Positions 46,421-55,642 of a stretch of 64,000 nucleotides of DNA are shown piece by piece. The stretch lies in NCBI RefSeq assembly GCF_000217935.1, contig NZ_AFHI01000012.1:62001-126000 (forward strand). The letters run 5' to 3'. A program made the translations under genes and the position numbers. This DNA comes from Rheinheimera sp. A13L. GTDB lineage: Bacteria > Pseudomonadota > Gammaproteobacteria > Enterobacterales > Alteromonadaceae. The stretch's first letter is position 1, and each line of letters opens with the position of its first letter. The notes below the pieces were generated by a model. It was given only the letters and a program-made list of their open reading frames with translations. It made no database searches and was not told where the DNA came from.

Positions 46421-47178
46421 TGGGCAACAACCTTGTGTAACAAGAGTTCTACAATTTGTTCGTTGATATGACTAAATACATCCGGCAAGTGGCGTTGTTC
46501 AAAAGGAATAAATAACACTGTACCCGGCAATACTTCCTGATGATGTTTATTCCATAAACCTGTTTTGGCGATAGAAATCTTGCCAGAAGCAGGAATAATA
46601 TAAACAAAAGAGCTGCTGCCACCATCCAGTATAGAAATGGTATCGAGATAGCTATCGACAGACACAGCATTGCGTAATGGCGTCATTTGTTCATCAACTA
46701 AGCCTTCGATTTGTAGCTCTGTTGGTCTTGCCCCCACCACCAGTTTGTATTGCCCGGCTGACAGCAGAGGATTAAGTGATTTTTTTGCCCTTACGCGGTC
46801 AGGATCCAAAGCCAAATTCATATTTCCTGCCAACTCCCAGCTGGAAATATCTTTTTCTAACTTTTCAACACTTGCTGCCATGCCTGAATCTGAATCTTGC
46901 TGAAACTCATGTTTAAGCAGAGCCAATTGGTTCAACAGCTCTTTACGCTGTTGCTCAAGCTTTAATTTGGTTTCTACATCCACTTTAAAAAGCTTTGCTG
47001 CAGGCCAGTATAAGGATGGCGAGGTGTTTAATTGACTCACAACAAGCCCTAATCTGGGCCGGTCAAAAAAACCCTGATAGTTGCCCTGATGTTCCACCAA
47101 AACAACTGGAGTTGCAGAGCTTACAGTATTAGCAAACACAATAGCTAAGGCGAAAAGAAAACAGCTTAAGCGATTCAT
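46417..47178 (-). CDS. yjbG: YjbG/GfcC-like capsule biosynthesis protein
   Basis: A 253-residue periplasmic protein with a signal peptide (about 1-21). The GfcC family has beta-grasp-like domains and a C-terminal helix related to Wza. Here a coiled-coil-like stretch (about 72-110) is followed by the pattern PDVFSHINEQIVELLLHKV near the end. It overlaps both neighbours by four bases. Needed for group 4 capsule or exopolysaccharide in related systems; molecular role not settled. Confidence 0.85.
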   Translation of the reverse strand: MNRLSCFLFALAIVFANTVSSATPVVLVEHQGNYQGFFDRPRLGLVVSQLNTSPSLYWPAAKLFKVDVETKLKLEQQRKELLNQLALLKHEFQQDSDSGMAASVEKLEKDISSWELAGNMNLALDPDRVRAKKSLNPLLSAGQYKLVVGARPTELQIEGLVDEQMTPLRNAVSVDSYLDTISILDGGSSSFVYIIPASGKISIAKTGLWNKHHQEVLPGTVLFIPFEQRHLPDVFSHINEQIVELLLHKVVAQ

Positions 47179-47861
47179 CTTAAACTCCCTTTTTTAATTA
47201 CACCCAACAAACGACCAGCAGTACTGATATGAACCAATTCCATTTCAGGCCAAAAAGGTGCTATGGTTTGTTGGCTTTTTAATAACCAGCCACTATTTAA
47301 ATCAAACCAAAACTGATTAATTGCAGTATCGCCATTGGCAAAAGTAACCTGCTCTGTGACTAATTTGGTTTGAAAGCGGTATTCGAGTAAATCAAGGGAA
47401 GTCACTTCGGTATAAAGAATTTTATAACTCACCAAATGACCAGATTCAGTATTTCCTGACCAATCTGTACTAGTTTGCCAGGCTTGGCCCTCTTGTATTT
47501 TTGCCATTTTTTGTTTTAGCGGATCAAGCGCAGTATCAGACAGATACAGCAGGTCATTTTCAAATCCGGTCGTCTTTATGACACGGCCTTTTTCCAGCAC
47601 TAACATGGCGTCATCTGCAGATACCCATTTATATTGACCATGTTCCAGATAAGCTAAAACAAGAACAGCATTAGGTAAGGTGCCTACTTTGGCGTATAAA
47701 ACATCGCTTTCTCTGGCTGCTAGTTCAGCTTTAGTTAAACTTGCCCCATCGCCTTGATTAAAAGCCAATTCCAGCGTTTGGGTGTAGGTGCGAAAAGTAC
47801 TGGAACAGCCCACAAGGCTTACCAAAGCAAAAAATACAAAAAGCCGTATTAATTTGTGCAT
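47175..47861 (-). CDS. yjbF: YjbF/GfcB-like outer-membrane lipoprotein
   Basis: A 228-residue lipoprotein with lipobox LVGC (Cys about residue 19). The YjbF family pattern includes RESDVLYAKVGTLPNAVLVLAY and a C-terminal beta-rich part. It starts at ATG 47861; an upstream in-frame codon does not improve the signal peptide. Translationally coupled to yjbG by ATGA overlap. Confidence 0.86.
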   Translation of the reverse strand: MHKLIRLFVFFALVSLVGCSSTFRTYTQTLELAFNQGDGASLTKAELAARESDVLYAKVGTLPNAVLVLAYLEHGQYKWVSADDAMLVLEKGRVIKTTGFENDLLYLSDTALDPLKQKMAKIQEGQAWQTSTDWSGNTESGHLVSYKILYTEVTSLDLLEYRFQTKLVTEQVTFANGDTAINQFWFDLNSGWLLKSQQTIAPFWPEMELVHISTAGRLLGVIKKGSLR

Positions 47862-47934
47862 AAGATCCGTTTCAAGCAAAAGTTATAGATAACAAAAAGC
47901 CGCCAGATGGCGGCTTTTAAAAAGTTTTACATTC

Positions 47935-48339
47935 TTAGCGAGTAGGAGCGTAAGTGAAAGTTACAGGTACCGTGATAGTAGCTGTGCCCGTACCCGTTAC
48001 GGTAACTGTAGAAGTAGTACCAGTACAAACACCACCCACTAATGGGTCATTGCCTTCACAACGTGGGTTATTAGTACAAACACCATTCACTAAAGTTTGG
48101 CCTGTAGGGCAGTTTACCGGAGACTCGCTACGGTTGTTAGAAACAACAGCAGCTAACACACCAGCAGCGATGGCACCAGCAACGATAGTACCAGTGGCGA
48201 TACCACCGATAGCACCTAAGCCTGCACCAGCAGCAGAAGCACCTGAACCTGCACCAGCAGCACCAGTTTCTTCACCCTGAGCCATTGCTGCGCCAGAAAC
48301 CACTAACATAGCGGCCATTAATACACTTAATTTTTTCAT
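47935..48339 (-). CDS. YjbE-position small secreted Gly/Ala-rich protein
   Basis: A 134-residue exported protein with a signal peptide at 1-20 (AMAQ). A Gly/Ala-rich segment with one hydrophobic stretch follows (about 35-65), then four Cys in CPTGQ..NGVC and CEGND..GGVC, and a Thr/Val-rich tail. It holds the position of yjbE in yjbEFGH, but the cysteine-rich part is unlike the short E. coli YjbE, so homology is only positional. AGGGA lies 8 bases before the ATG, and a good promoter lies upstream. Confidence 0.78.
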   Translation of the reverse strand: MKKLSVLMAAMLVVSGAAMAQGEETGAAGAGSGASAAGAGLGAIGGIATGTIVAGAIAAGVLAAVVSNNRSESPVNCPTGQTLVNGVCTNNPRCEGNDPLVGGVCTGTTSTVTVTGTGTATITVPVTFTYAPTR

Positions 48340-48368
48340 CACATCATCCCTTTAAAAAAAGTACCGAT

Positions 48369-48397
48369 AGAATAGAGGTTTTTCGAGCAACCGACAA
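48369..48397 (-). promoter_or_regulatory. Candidate sigma70 promoter of the yjb-like operon
   Basis: On the minus strand: -35 TTGTCG, 17-base spacer, -10 TATTCT, 30 bases before the first gene's start. Confidence 0.5.
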
Positions 48398-48471
48398 GCA
48401 CTTTTTTGCCTCTGTTTTACAAATTTCCAACTTTGGATAAAGCAGGAAAACCTTGTTATCAGTGGTATTTT

Positions 48472-50388
48472 TTAATGAACCAGTTCTTTTTTAACTGCTT
48501 CACTTACACTGCCACTGACAAATAATAAATCACAAATCTCACTACTGGGTGCAAAGCCAGTAGGTGCATCCAATAAAATCTGTCTGAGCAACTGCTGATC
48601 AAAAGACTGACAAGCAACGTCCAAACTGTTTAGTAACAGCATAGTGGCGGACCATGACAGAAATTGTTCTTTTGCCGCTCTTATTCTGGCATGCTCTGTT
48701 TTAGTTTCATTGTTGCCTATCAATAACTCTTCATAGAGTTTCTCACCAGGCCTTAGCCCTGTGATCTGAATTTCAATATCGCCATTGGGGTTAGTTTTGT
48801 CTTTTAACTTTAGGCCAGCCAAATGGATCATACGTTTCGCCAGGTCGTAAATGCGCACAGGCTCACCCATGTCCAATACAAAAACTTCTCCACCTTTGGC
48901 CATAGCTCCAGCCTGAATAACCAGTTGTGAAGCTTCAGGAATAGTCATAAAGAACCGGGTAATTTCTTTATGAGTTAAAGTTACAGGGCCGCCTGCTTTA
49001 ATTTGTTGTGCAAATAAAGGTACTACAGAGCCTGACGACCCTAATACGTTACCAAAACGTACCATACACATACGGGTGCTCGTCTGCCTGCTGGCTAATC
49101 CTTGTAAAACAAGTTCAGCCATTCTTTTACTTGCCCCCATCACATTAGTTGGGCGAACAGCTTTGTCGGTAGAAATTAATACAAAGTTTTCAACTTTTGC
49201 TGTGATGGCAGCTTCAGCACAAGCCCAGGTACCAAATACGTTATTACGCACCCCTTCCACCATATTGTACTCAACTAAAGGTACATGCTTGTAAGCCGCA
49301 GCATGGTAAACAGTGTGCACCTGAAAGTTAGTCATCACTTGCTCAAGCAGCTTCTGCTGCTGCACTGAACCTAAAACAGGCTTAATAGCACAGTGATAGC
49401 CAAAACGTCTTTTTACAGCATTTAACTCTCGCTCAATCGAATACAAAGCAAACTCCGATACGTCAAATAACACCAACATATCGGGCTTGCAACGAATAAT
49501 CTGACGGCATAACTCGGAACCTATAGAGCCCCCAGCTCCTGTTACCATCACTACTTTGTTTTTTATATTTGCTTGTAGCAATTGCTGATCAGGTTCAATC
49601 ACTTCACGACCTAACAAATCTTCAATACGAATATCCTGCAAATCATCAATTTTCATATGACCGGCTACTAAATCGGCCATACCAGGAATACTTTGTATTG
49701 GCACTGGCAATTTTGATAACAATTCCAGCAATTCTCGTTTACGGCCACGCCCAGCCGATGGCATGGCTAAAAGCACCCGGTCGATACGGTAACGCTGAAT
49801 CGCTTTTTCCAGTAATTCCGAAGGTAAAACTGTTAAGCCACACACCGTTGTTTTTTGTAGCTCGGTATTATCATCAACAAAAACGACAGGCTTGTATTCA
49901 TCACCACTTTGTAATGCGTATAACAATTGACGGCCAGAACAACCTGCACCATAAATCAAAACCCTGCTTTTTGTTTTATGGCCTTGCATTTGTATGGCAC
50001 TGCGAAAGCCCCAACGACTCCCACCGATCAGCAATACAGCTATGACAGCGAAGCACAGCACTAATCGAGTAATGTCGGTCAGGGGCAAAAACCAACAGAA
50101 AACCACAAGACCAATACTGCTTGCAAAAACGCCATTGATCACTGTAGCCACGGCTTGAGGCGCCATATAACGCAAAATTGCCCGGTATAAGCCAAGAGAG
50201 TAAAAAACAGTAATACTAAAGACAAGCCAGGTCGACAGGCCTATGCTGTGTGATAGTAAAAATGCAGCAGGTTGCAAAATACCGCTTAGCCAACTAGCTA
50301 AAAATAAGGCAGTTAGCAAAAACGCAGTATCTGATAAAACAGAAATCCCCCGTTTTACTGAACGGGGCAGCGACATCATCCAAGTCAC
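48472..50388 (-). CDS. Membrane UDP-sugar 4,6-dehydratase (WbpM/CapD-like), copy A
   Basis: A 638-residue WbpM/FlaA1/CapD-type enzyme. Four membrane helices (about 15-120), a Rossmann-like domain with GAGCSGRQL, then an extended SDR domain with NAD motif GAGGSIGSELCRQI and active-site block STDKAVRPTNVMGASKR. The Met in place of the usual SDR Tyr marks this long-form family. It probably removes water from UDP-GlcNAc to give the 4-keto-6-deoxy intermediate for QuiNAc/FucNAc-type sugars. GTG 50388 is supported by GGAG 7 bases upstream. A paralogue lies 250 bases upstream. Confidence 0.9.
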   Translation of the reverse strand: MTWMMSLPRSVKRGISVLSDTAFLLTALFLASWLSGILQPAAFLLSHSIGLSTWLVFSITVFYSLGLYRAILRYMAPQAVATVINGVFASSIGLVVFCWFLPLTDITRLVLCFAVIAVLLIGGSRWGFRSAIQMQGHKTKSRVLIYGAGCSGRQLLYALQSGDEYKPVVFVDDNTELQKTTVCGLTVLPSELLEKAIQRYRIDRVLLAMPSAGRGRKRELLELLSKLPVPIQSIPGMADLVAGHMKIDDLQDIRIEDLLGREVIEPDQQLLQANIKNKVVMVTGAGGSIGSELCRQIIRCKPDMLVLFDVSEFALYSIERELNAVKRRFGYHCAIKPVLGSVQQQKLLEQVMTNFQVHTVYHAAAYKHVPLVEYNMVEGVRNNVFGTWACAEAAITAKVENFVLISTDKAVRPTNVMGASKRMAELVLQGLASRQTSTRMCMVRFGNVLGSSGSVVPLFAQQIKAGGPVTLTHKEITRFFMTIPEASQLVIQAGAMAKGGEVFVLDMGEPVRIYDLAKRMIHLAGLKLKDKTNPNGDIEIQITGLRPGEKLYEELLIGNNETKTEHARIRAAKEQFLSWSATMLLLNSLDVACQSFDQQLLRQILLDAPTGFAPSSEICDLLFVSGSVSEAVKKELVH

Positions 50389-50638
50389 GTTTTCACTCCC
50401 TCTTCATTCATAAAATTCTCTATTTTGTCAGCAGTATGACTAATTTTTAGACCATCAGCTTAGATCAGCCTCTGACTATCTACCAGTTTTACGCTGTTAA
50501 AAATGAACTTTCTATGAATAAAAATGTCCTTTGAGTTCCATATTTACAGCAAGATTACATATTTCTCTAAATTGGCACAACCACAAATTAGTAACTAAGC
50601 GTTACTCATGCGGAGGCTGCTTGCCTGCACTTCACTCA

Positions 50639-52630
50639 CTACATACTTTTATTCGCTTGCCACCATAAATCACAAATACCGTCAGTTGGATTAAAACCTG
50701 TTGGTGCACTTAACATCAAAGCTCTGATCCTCTCCAAATCATAATTAATTGAAGCGTCGCTCAGCTCACTTAACAGGGCCTGCATCTCATTCCAGCTTAA
50801 ACAGACTTCATTAGCAGCTTTTATGCGTGGGTGACGGGTTGGCTTTTCATCGTCCCCTATCAGCAACTCTTCATATAACTTTTCACCTGGTCGTAACCCC
50901 GTAATTTTGATTTCAATATCACCATGCGGATTCTGTTTATTTTTAATTTCCAACCCGGTTAAATGCACCATCTTTTTTGCCAGATCATAAATTTTTACCG
51001 GGGCTCCCATATCCAGCACAAAAACATCCCCGCCCTCCCCCATAGCTCCGGCCTGAATTACCAGCTGCGCCGCTTCTGGAATGGTCATAAAATACCGGGT
51101 AATATCTTCGTGGGTCAGGGTAATAGGCCCGCCCTTTTTAATTTGTTTACGAAATAAAGGCACAACAGAGCCCGACGATCCCAAAACGTTACCAAAACGT
51201 ACCATACAAAATCTGGTGCTCTGTTGCCTTGTCGCCAGAGCCTGTAATGCCAGTTCGGCTAACCTTTTGGTTGTGCCCATCACATTGGTTGGTCGTACAG
51301 CTTTATCGGTAGAAATCAAAACAAAGGTTTCAACATTTGAGGCAATAGCTGCTTCAGCAGTGTGCCAGGTGCCAAACAGGTTGTTTCGTAGTCCTTCAAT
51401 CACATTAAACTCGACCAAAGGCACATGTTTGTAAGCCGCTGCGTGGTAGACGGTTTGCACATGATAACTTTGCATAATTTGCTGCAGGCGCTGCTGATCC
51501 AATACAGTGCCTAAAACAGGCAGCAATTGCACATCCAACTGCTGATTCGCTAAGGTGGTGGTTAATTCTTTATCAATTTCGTACAAAGCAAATTCTGATG
51601 ACTCAAACAACACCAGCTTTTGTGGCGACTGCAAAATAATTTGCCGGCATAGCTCAGAACCTATAGAACCACCGGCACCAGTCACCATTACCACTTTGCC
51701 AGTTATATTAGCTGTTAATAACGACGGCACTGGAGCAACAGGGTCTCGGCCCAATAAGTCTTCAATTTTGACATCCTGCAGCTCATCAATTTTCATTTTG
51801 CCGTCAACTAAATCCGTCATGCCCGGAATAGTCAGCACGGGCAAACCCAAAGGTTCTAAGCGTTCAATCAGCTTGGCTCTGGTACCACGGCTGGCAGAAG
51901 GCACAGCAAGTAAAATACGGCTTATACCGTATTTTTTTATCACAGCTTCAATGCTGTCAGGTGCATGAACTTTTACATCACGTATCATTACACCGTGAAA
52001 TGATGGATCGTCATCGACAAAAGCAACAGCGCGAAATTCAACACTGCTGGCAAGCGCAAGTAATAACTGCCGCCCACTGGCACCAGCTCCGTAAATCAGC
52101 ACTTTATGATGAGCGTTGCGACCACTGACAGTGACAAGCTCCCGAAGTAATATTCGTGAGCCCGCAATTCCTGCAAAGGCAAAAAATACATAATTTAAGT
52201 TGCCCGACAAACTATATAAAAAGGCGTTGGCATCAATTGCGAAATGAAGCAGAACACCGGAAACCATAGTCCCTGCGGCTATTGCCACCATAGATCTTAG
52301 GCCAATAAATCGAACTACAGCTCTGTATAGACCTAACAGGCTAAACACAACAATAGTAGCCAACATCACAGCCATAAAACTTAAAACAAAAGACTCGTCT
52401 TTTATTAGTTCAAGACTGTCGTAACGCAAATAATAGGCCAGCACCCAGGATGCAAATAATATAAAACTATCGATACTAATAGACACTGTGCGTTTGAAAA
52501 AACGAGACCAGTCCATCATAGGCTGTAAACACTGCTGTAAAACCATAGAAGTAAAATTGCGCAAAACACACTCCAAATAAACAAACCATTTTTTATATAA
52601 CCTAAATGCCCTATGCCTTATGAAAAACAT
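50639..52630 (-). CDS. Membrane UDP-sugar 4,6-dehydratase (WbpM/CapD-like), copy B
   Basis: A 663-residue paralogue of the adjacent enzyme with the same plan: four N-terminal helices, GAGASGRQL, GAGGSIGSELCRQI and STDKAVRPTNVMGTTKR. Copies A and B match closely through the SDR domain and less through the membrane part. The true start may be ATG 52519 or 52516 (MMDWSRFFKR), where alignment with copy A begins; ATG 52630 has only a weak AGGTG site. Both copies keep the catalytic block, so neither looks dead. Confidence 0.88.
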   Translation of the reverse strand: MFFIRHRAFRLYKKWFVYLECVLRNFTSMVLQQCLQPMMDWSRFFKRTVSISIDSFILFASWVLAYYLRYDSLELIKDESFVLSFMAVMLATIVVFSLLGLYRAVVRFIGLRSMVAIAAGTMVSGVLLHFAIDANAFLYSLSGNLNYVFFAFAGIAGSRILLRELVTVSGRNAHHKVLIYGAGASGRQLLLALASSVEFRAVAFVDDDPSFHGVMIRDVKVHAPDSIEAVIKKYGISRILLAVPSASRGTRAKLIERLEPLGLPVLTIPGMTDLVDGKMKIDELQDVKIEDLLGRDPVAPVPSLLTANITGKVVMVTGAGGSIGSELCRQIILQSPQKLVLFESSEFALYEIDKELTTTLANQQLDVQLLPVLGTVLDQQRLQQIMQSYHVQTVYHAAAYKHVPLVEFNVIEGLRNNLFGTWHTAEAAIASNVETFVLISTDKAVRPTNVMGTTKRLAELALQALATRQQSTRFCMVRFGNVLGSSGSVVPLFRKQIKKGGPITLTHEDITRYFMTIPEAAQLVIQAGAMGEGGDVFVLDMGAPVKIYDLAKKMVHLTGLEIKNKQNPHGDIEIKITGLRPGEKLYEELLIGDDEKPTRHPRIKAANEVCLSWNEMQALLSELSDASINYDLERIRALMLSAPTGFNPTDGICDLWWQANKSM

Positions 52631-52703
52631 CGCACCTGGTTAATAACCGCAATCCTCTGCAGTTTTGTGTCACCAAAAAAACCAAACTTAAATTATTACT
52701 TTC

Positions 52704-54053
52704 TTATAAAACATCATAGGACTGCACGCTTTTTGCCCGGCCTATCGCATAATAACTAAAGCCTTTTTGTTTCAACCGCTCAGGATCAAACAAATTGCGC
52801 CCGTCAAAAATCACAGGAGTCACCAATTGCTGTTTCAGGAAGTCAAAATCCGGTGCCTTAAATTGTTGCCACTCAGTACAGATAATAAGAGCGTCAGCAC
52901 CCTGTAATGCAGCTTCTTTTGTGCCACAGAGCACAAAATCAGGACGTATACCATAAATACGCTGGGTTTCTTCCATCGCCTGAGGGTCAAAGGCATGTAC
53001 TGTAGCGCCAGCTGCCCATAACTCTTCTATCAAGACCCGGCTGGACGCTTCACGCATATCGTCTGTATTGGGCTTAAAGCTCAAACCCCATATAGCAAAG
53101 GTCTTACCTGTTAAATTGTCACCGAAATGTTTTTTTACCAGTACAGGCAATTTGTATTTTTGCTTATTATTAACAGCCTCAACAGCTTGCAGGATCTTTG
53201 GCGTATAACCATTTTGCTCAGAAGTGCGGATAAGTGCCTGCACATCTTTGGGGAAACAAGAGCCGCCATAACCACAACCTGGGTATATAAAGTGGTAGCC
53301 GATACGTGGATCAGAACCTATGCCTTTACGCACAGCTTCAATATCTGCACCTAACAGCTCAGCAAGATTCGCCATTTCGTTCATAAAGGAAATTTTAGTA
53401 GCCAGCATACAATTCGCGGCATACTTGGTCAGCTCGGCACTGCGCACATCCATAAAAATCATTTTATCGTGGTTGCGGTTAAATGGCTCATACAACTCAC
53501 GTACAACATCTACTGGTTGATTATTGTAAGTTCCGATAATAATGCGATCTGGCCTCATGCAATCGGCAACTGCCGCGCCTTCTTTTAAAAACTCAGGGTT
53601 CGACACCACATCAAACTGAATATCCACAGCTCGTTCAGCTAATACCGCCGAAATTTGCTGTTTTACTTTGTCTGCAGTTCCTACTGGCACTGTAGACTTA
53701 TCAATCACTACTTTTGGCGAGTTCATATAAGTCGCAATAGTTTTAGCAACTGCCAATACGTACTGCAAATCAGCGGAGCCGTCTTCGTCAGGCGGTGTGC
53801 CCACAGCAATAAACTGAATTAAACCATGTTCTACGCCAAAAGGGGCATCTGTGGTAAAACGCAGCCGCCCCGCCTGAAAGTTATTTGTGACCAGCGGTGT
53901 TAAACCAGGTTCATAAATTGGGATAATGCCCTGATTCAACTTTTCAACGCGTTCAGCATTCACATCTACGCACACTACATCATGGCCAACTTCAGCTAAA
54001 ACCGCGGCTTGAACCAAACCAACATAACCAATACCAAAGACGGTAACTTTCAT
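52704..54053 (-). CDS. ugd: UDP-glucose 6-dehydrogenase
   Basis: Oxidises UDP-glucose to UDP-glucuronate in two NAD-dependent steps, giving an acidic sugar precursor. The 449-residue product has the NAD motif [18 protein letters not shown], the STVPVGT segment, [23 protein letters not shown] and the catalytic Cys in [14 protein letters not shown] precedes the ATG. Confidence 0.95.
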   Translation of the reverse strand: MKVTVFGIGYVGLVQAAVLAEVGHDVVCVDVNAERVEKLNQGIIPIYEPGLTPLVTNNFQAGRLRFTTDAPFGVEHGLIQFIAVGTPPDEDGSADLQYVLAVAKTIATYMNSPKVVIDKSTVPVGTADKVKQQISAVLAERAVDIQFDVVSNPEFLKEGAAVADCMRPDRIIIGTYNNQPVDVVRELYEPFNRNHDKMIFMDVRSAELTKYAANCMLATKISFMNEMANLAELLGADIEAVRKGIGSDPRIGYHFIYPGCGYGGSCFPKDVQALIRTSEQNGYTPKILQAVEAVNNKQKYKLPVLVKKHFGDNLTGKTFAIWGLSFKPNTDDMREASSRVLIEELWAAGATVHAFDPQAMEETQRIYGIRPDFVLCGTKEAALQGADALIICTEWQQFKAPDFDFLKQQLVTPVIFDGRNLFDPERLKQKGFSYYAIGRAKSVQSYDVL

Positions 54054-54109
54054 AGATCCTGCTTAATCCTTTAGTGAGCATGGCATGAGCTTAATCATCA
54101 GAGTATTAA

Positions 54110-54127
54110 CCTTGAGTAAACTCAAGG
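54110..54127 (-). terminator. Weak stem-loop after the phosphoglycosyl transferase gene
   Basis: Stem CCTTGAG / CTCAAGG with a 4-base loop, 7 bases past the stop. No U-tract on the minus strand, so termination is uncertain. Confidence 0.35.
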
Positions 54128-54134
54128 GCTTAGC

Positions 54135-54689
54135 TCAACTTTTTACTCTATCCCCAGAGCCTTTACCAGCCACAGTCATAAAGATATATTTGAAATAATC
54201 TTTTAAAGAAAGCTTAGATAACATTTTTTGGTCGGTTTCTGCCAACAAGACAGGAGTAGACATATCGATTTCATTGACCTGAGCTAAACCGGTAATACCA
54301 GGTCGGAAATTAAACACCCCATGTCGCTCCCGCTCGGCAATTAATTCTTCCTGATTAAATAAACAAGGCCGGGGCCCGACCAAGCTCATTTCCCCCTTTA
54401 ACACATTCCATAACTGTGGCAACTCATCCAGCTTGGTTTTACGCAGAAAGCCACCAAAAGGAGTTATTGCTGCAGCGCTAGCTAAATGGCTGGCTACAGA
54501 CTCAGTGTCAGGCTTCATGGTCCGAAACTTAATCAAAGTGAAAGGCTTTTTATTACGTCCAACTCGAGTTTGACGAAAGATCGGAGAACCAGTATCGAAC
54601 ATACCAATAATTGTCAGAATAACTAATACTGGAAAACCAAGTATCAAACCACAAAAAGAAAAAATAATATCTAATAACCGAATCAACAT
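54135..54689 (-). CDS. Initiating phosphoglycosyl transferase (PglC/WcaJ-type, short form)
   Basis: A 184-residue monotopic enzyme that moves a sugar-1-phosphate onto undecaprenyl phosphate to start the repeat unit. It has a single N-terminal re-entrant hydrophobic segment (about 1-30), KFRTM, the catalytic Asp-Glu in KLDELPQLWNVLKGEMSLVGPRP, and a late FRPGITGLAQV. It is the small PglC form, without the extra WcaJ/PssY membrane helices. The start overlaps the preceding SDR gene by 7 bases and follows AGGTGG. Pairing with a 4-ketoreductase-like SDR and WbpM-like dehydratases suggests a 6-deoxy-HexNAc first sugar. Confidence 0.9.
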   Translation of the reverse strand: MLIRLLDIIFSFCGLILGFPVLVILTIIGMFDTGSPIFRQTRVGRNKKPFTLIKFRTMKPDTESVASHLASAAAITPFGGFLRKTKLDELPQLWNVLKGEMSLVGPRPCLFNQEELIAERERHGVFNFRPGITGLAQVNEIDMSTPVLLAETDQKMLSKLSLKDYFKYIFMTVAGKGSGDRVKS

Positions 54690-55642
54690 AAATCCACCTT
54701 TATAAAACAGCGCCGAATCCCTTCTTTAACAGAAATTGGCGGCATCCAACCCAATGTTTCTTTGGTATGACTGATATCTACCTGCAGATTGCCACATAAA
54801 CGGTCAATCACAGCCTGCTTACCAATGAGTTTGCCTGTAAATTTAAGCCAACTAACAGGTATAGAAAGGAGACGCGATCTTCTACCGGCGGCATCAGCCA
54901 TCATGTTCAATAATTCAGTAGTAGATAAATCATCATCATCACTGACTAAAAACGTCTGGTTTGCCGCTTTGGGATGACTAATGCAGGTGACAATTAAATC
55001 GATAAGATTATCTAACCCAACCAGACTACGCTTATTAAAAACAGCCCCTAACGGTAATGGTAAATTTTTACTCGAAAGTTTTAGTAACTTACCAAAATTG
55101 CCAGGGGCATTTGGACCATATACCAACGTAGAGCGAATTATAACAACTTCCATTCCAGTTTCTTGCGCGATCAACTTTAAGCCTACCTCTGCTTCAAGTT
55201 TTGACAAAGCTGCCATCTCGATAGGCTTCGGATGGTCCGTTATATTGAATGGCTTAACGCTGGCTTGGCCATGCACGCTAACAGAGCTTAAAAAAATAAA
55301 ACGTTTTACGCCAGCCTCATGAGCCAAACGCGCAAAATTCAATGTAGCGTCTCTGTTAACTCTCGAGCATTCAACGGCAGCCTCAACAGCCAAGTGGGCT
55401 TTTCCTGCTAAGTGTATAACCACATCACAATCAGAAAAGCTATTGCTGATGCTAGAAATCGTACCTATATCATCTAATAAAGGCATAGTTACGTTTTCTA
55501 ACGATGAAACCAATGGAGCCCTTGCAGGGGCAACAACCTGATAACCTTGAGAGGCCAGCATCTTTAACAAGGCTTTACCTATAAATCCAGTCGCCCCGGT
55601 CAGAAGGACTTTATCTGGCTTTGCAGTATTTCTAAATTTCAT
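54683..55642 (-). CDS. NAD-dependent epimerase/4-ketoreductase (SDR), WreQ/WbpV-like
   Basis: A 319-residue extended SDR with LTGATGFIGKALL, HLAGKAHLAVEA, SSVSVHG and an altered catalytic region: AALSKLEAEVGL gives Leu where the usual Tyr stands. Members of this group (WbpV, WreQ) reduce the 4-keto sugar made by a WbpM-type dehydratase to UDP-QuiNAc or UDP-FucNAc. I infer that role from the neighbours and do not identify the product. ATG 55642 overlaps the preceding stop (ATGA). Confidence 0.83.
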   Translation of the reverse strand: MKFRNTAKPDKVLLTGATGFIGKALLKMLASQGYQVVAPARAPLVSSLENVTMPLLDDIGTISSISNSFSDCDVVIHLAGKAHLAVEAAVECSRVNRDATLNFARLAHEAGVKRFIFLSSVSVHGQASVKPFNITDHPKPIEMAALSKLEAEVGLKLIAQETGMEVVIIRSTLVYGPNAPGNFGKLLKLSSKNLPLPLGAVFNKRSLVGLDNLIDLIVTCISHPKAANQTFLVSDDDDLSTTELLNMMADAAGRRSRLLSIPVSWLKFTGKLIGKQAVIDRLCGNLQVDISHTKETLGWMPPISVKEGIRRCFIKVDLC

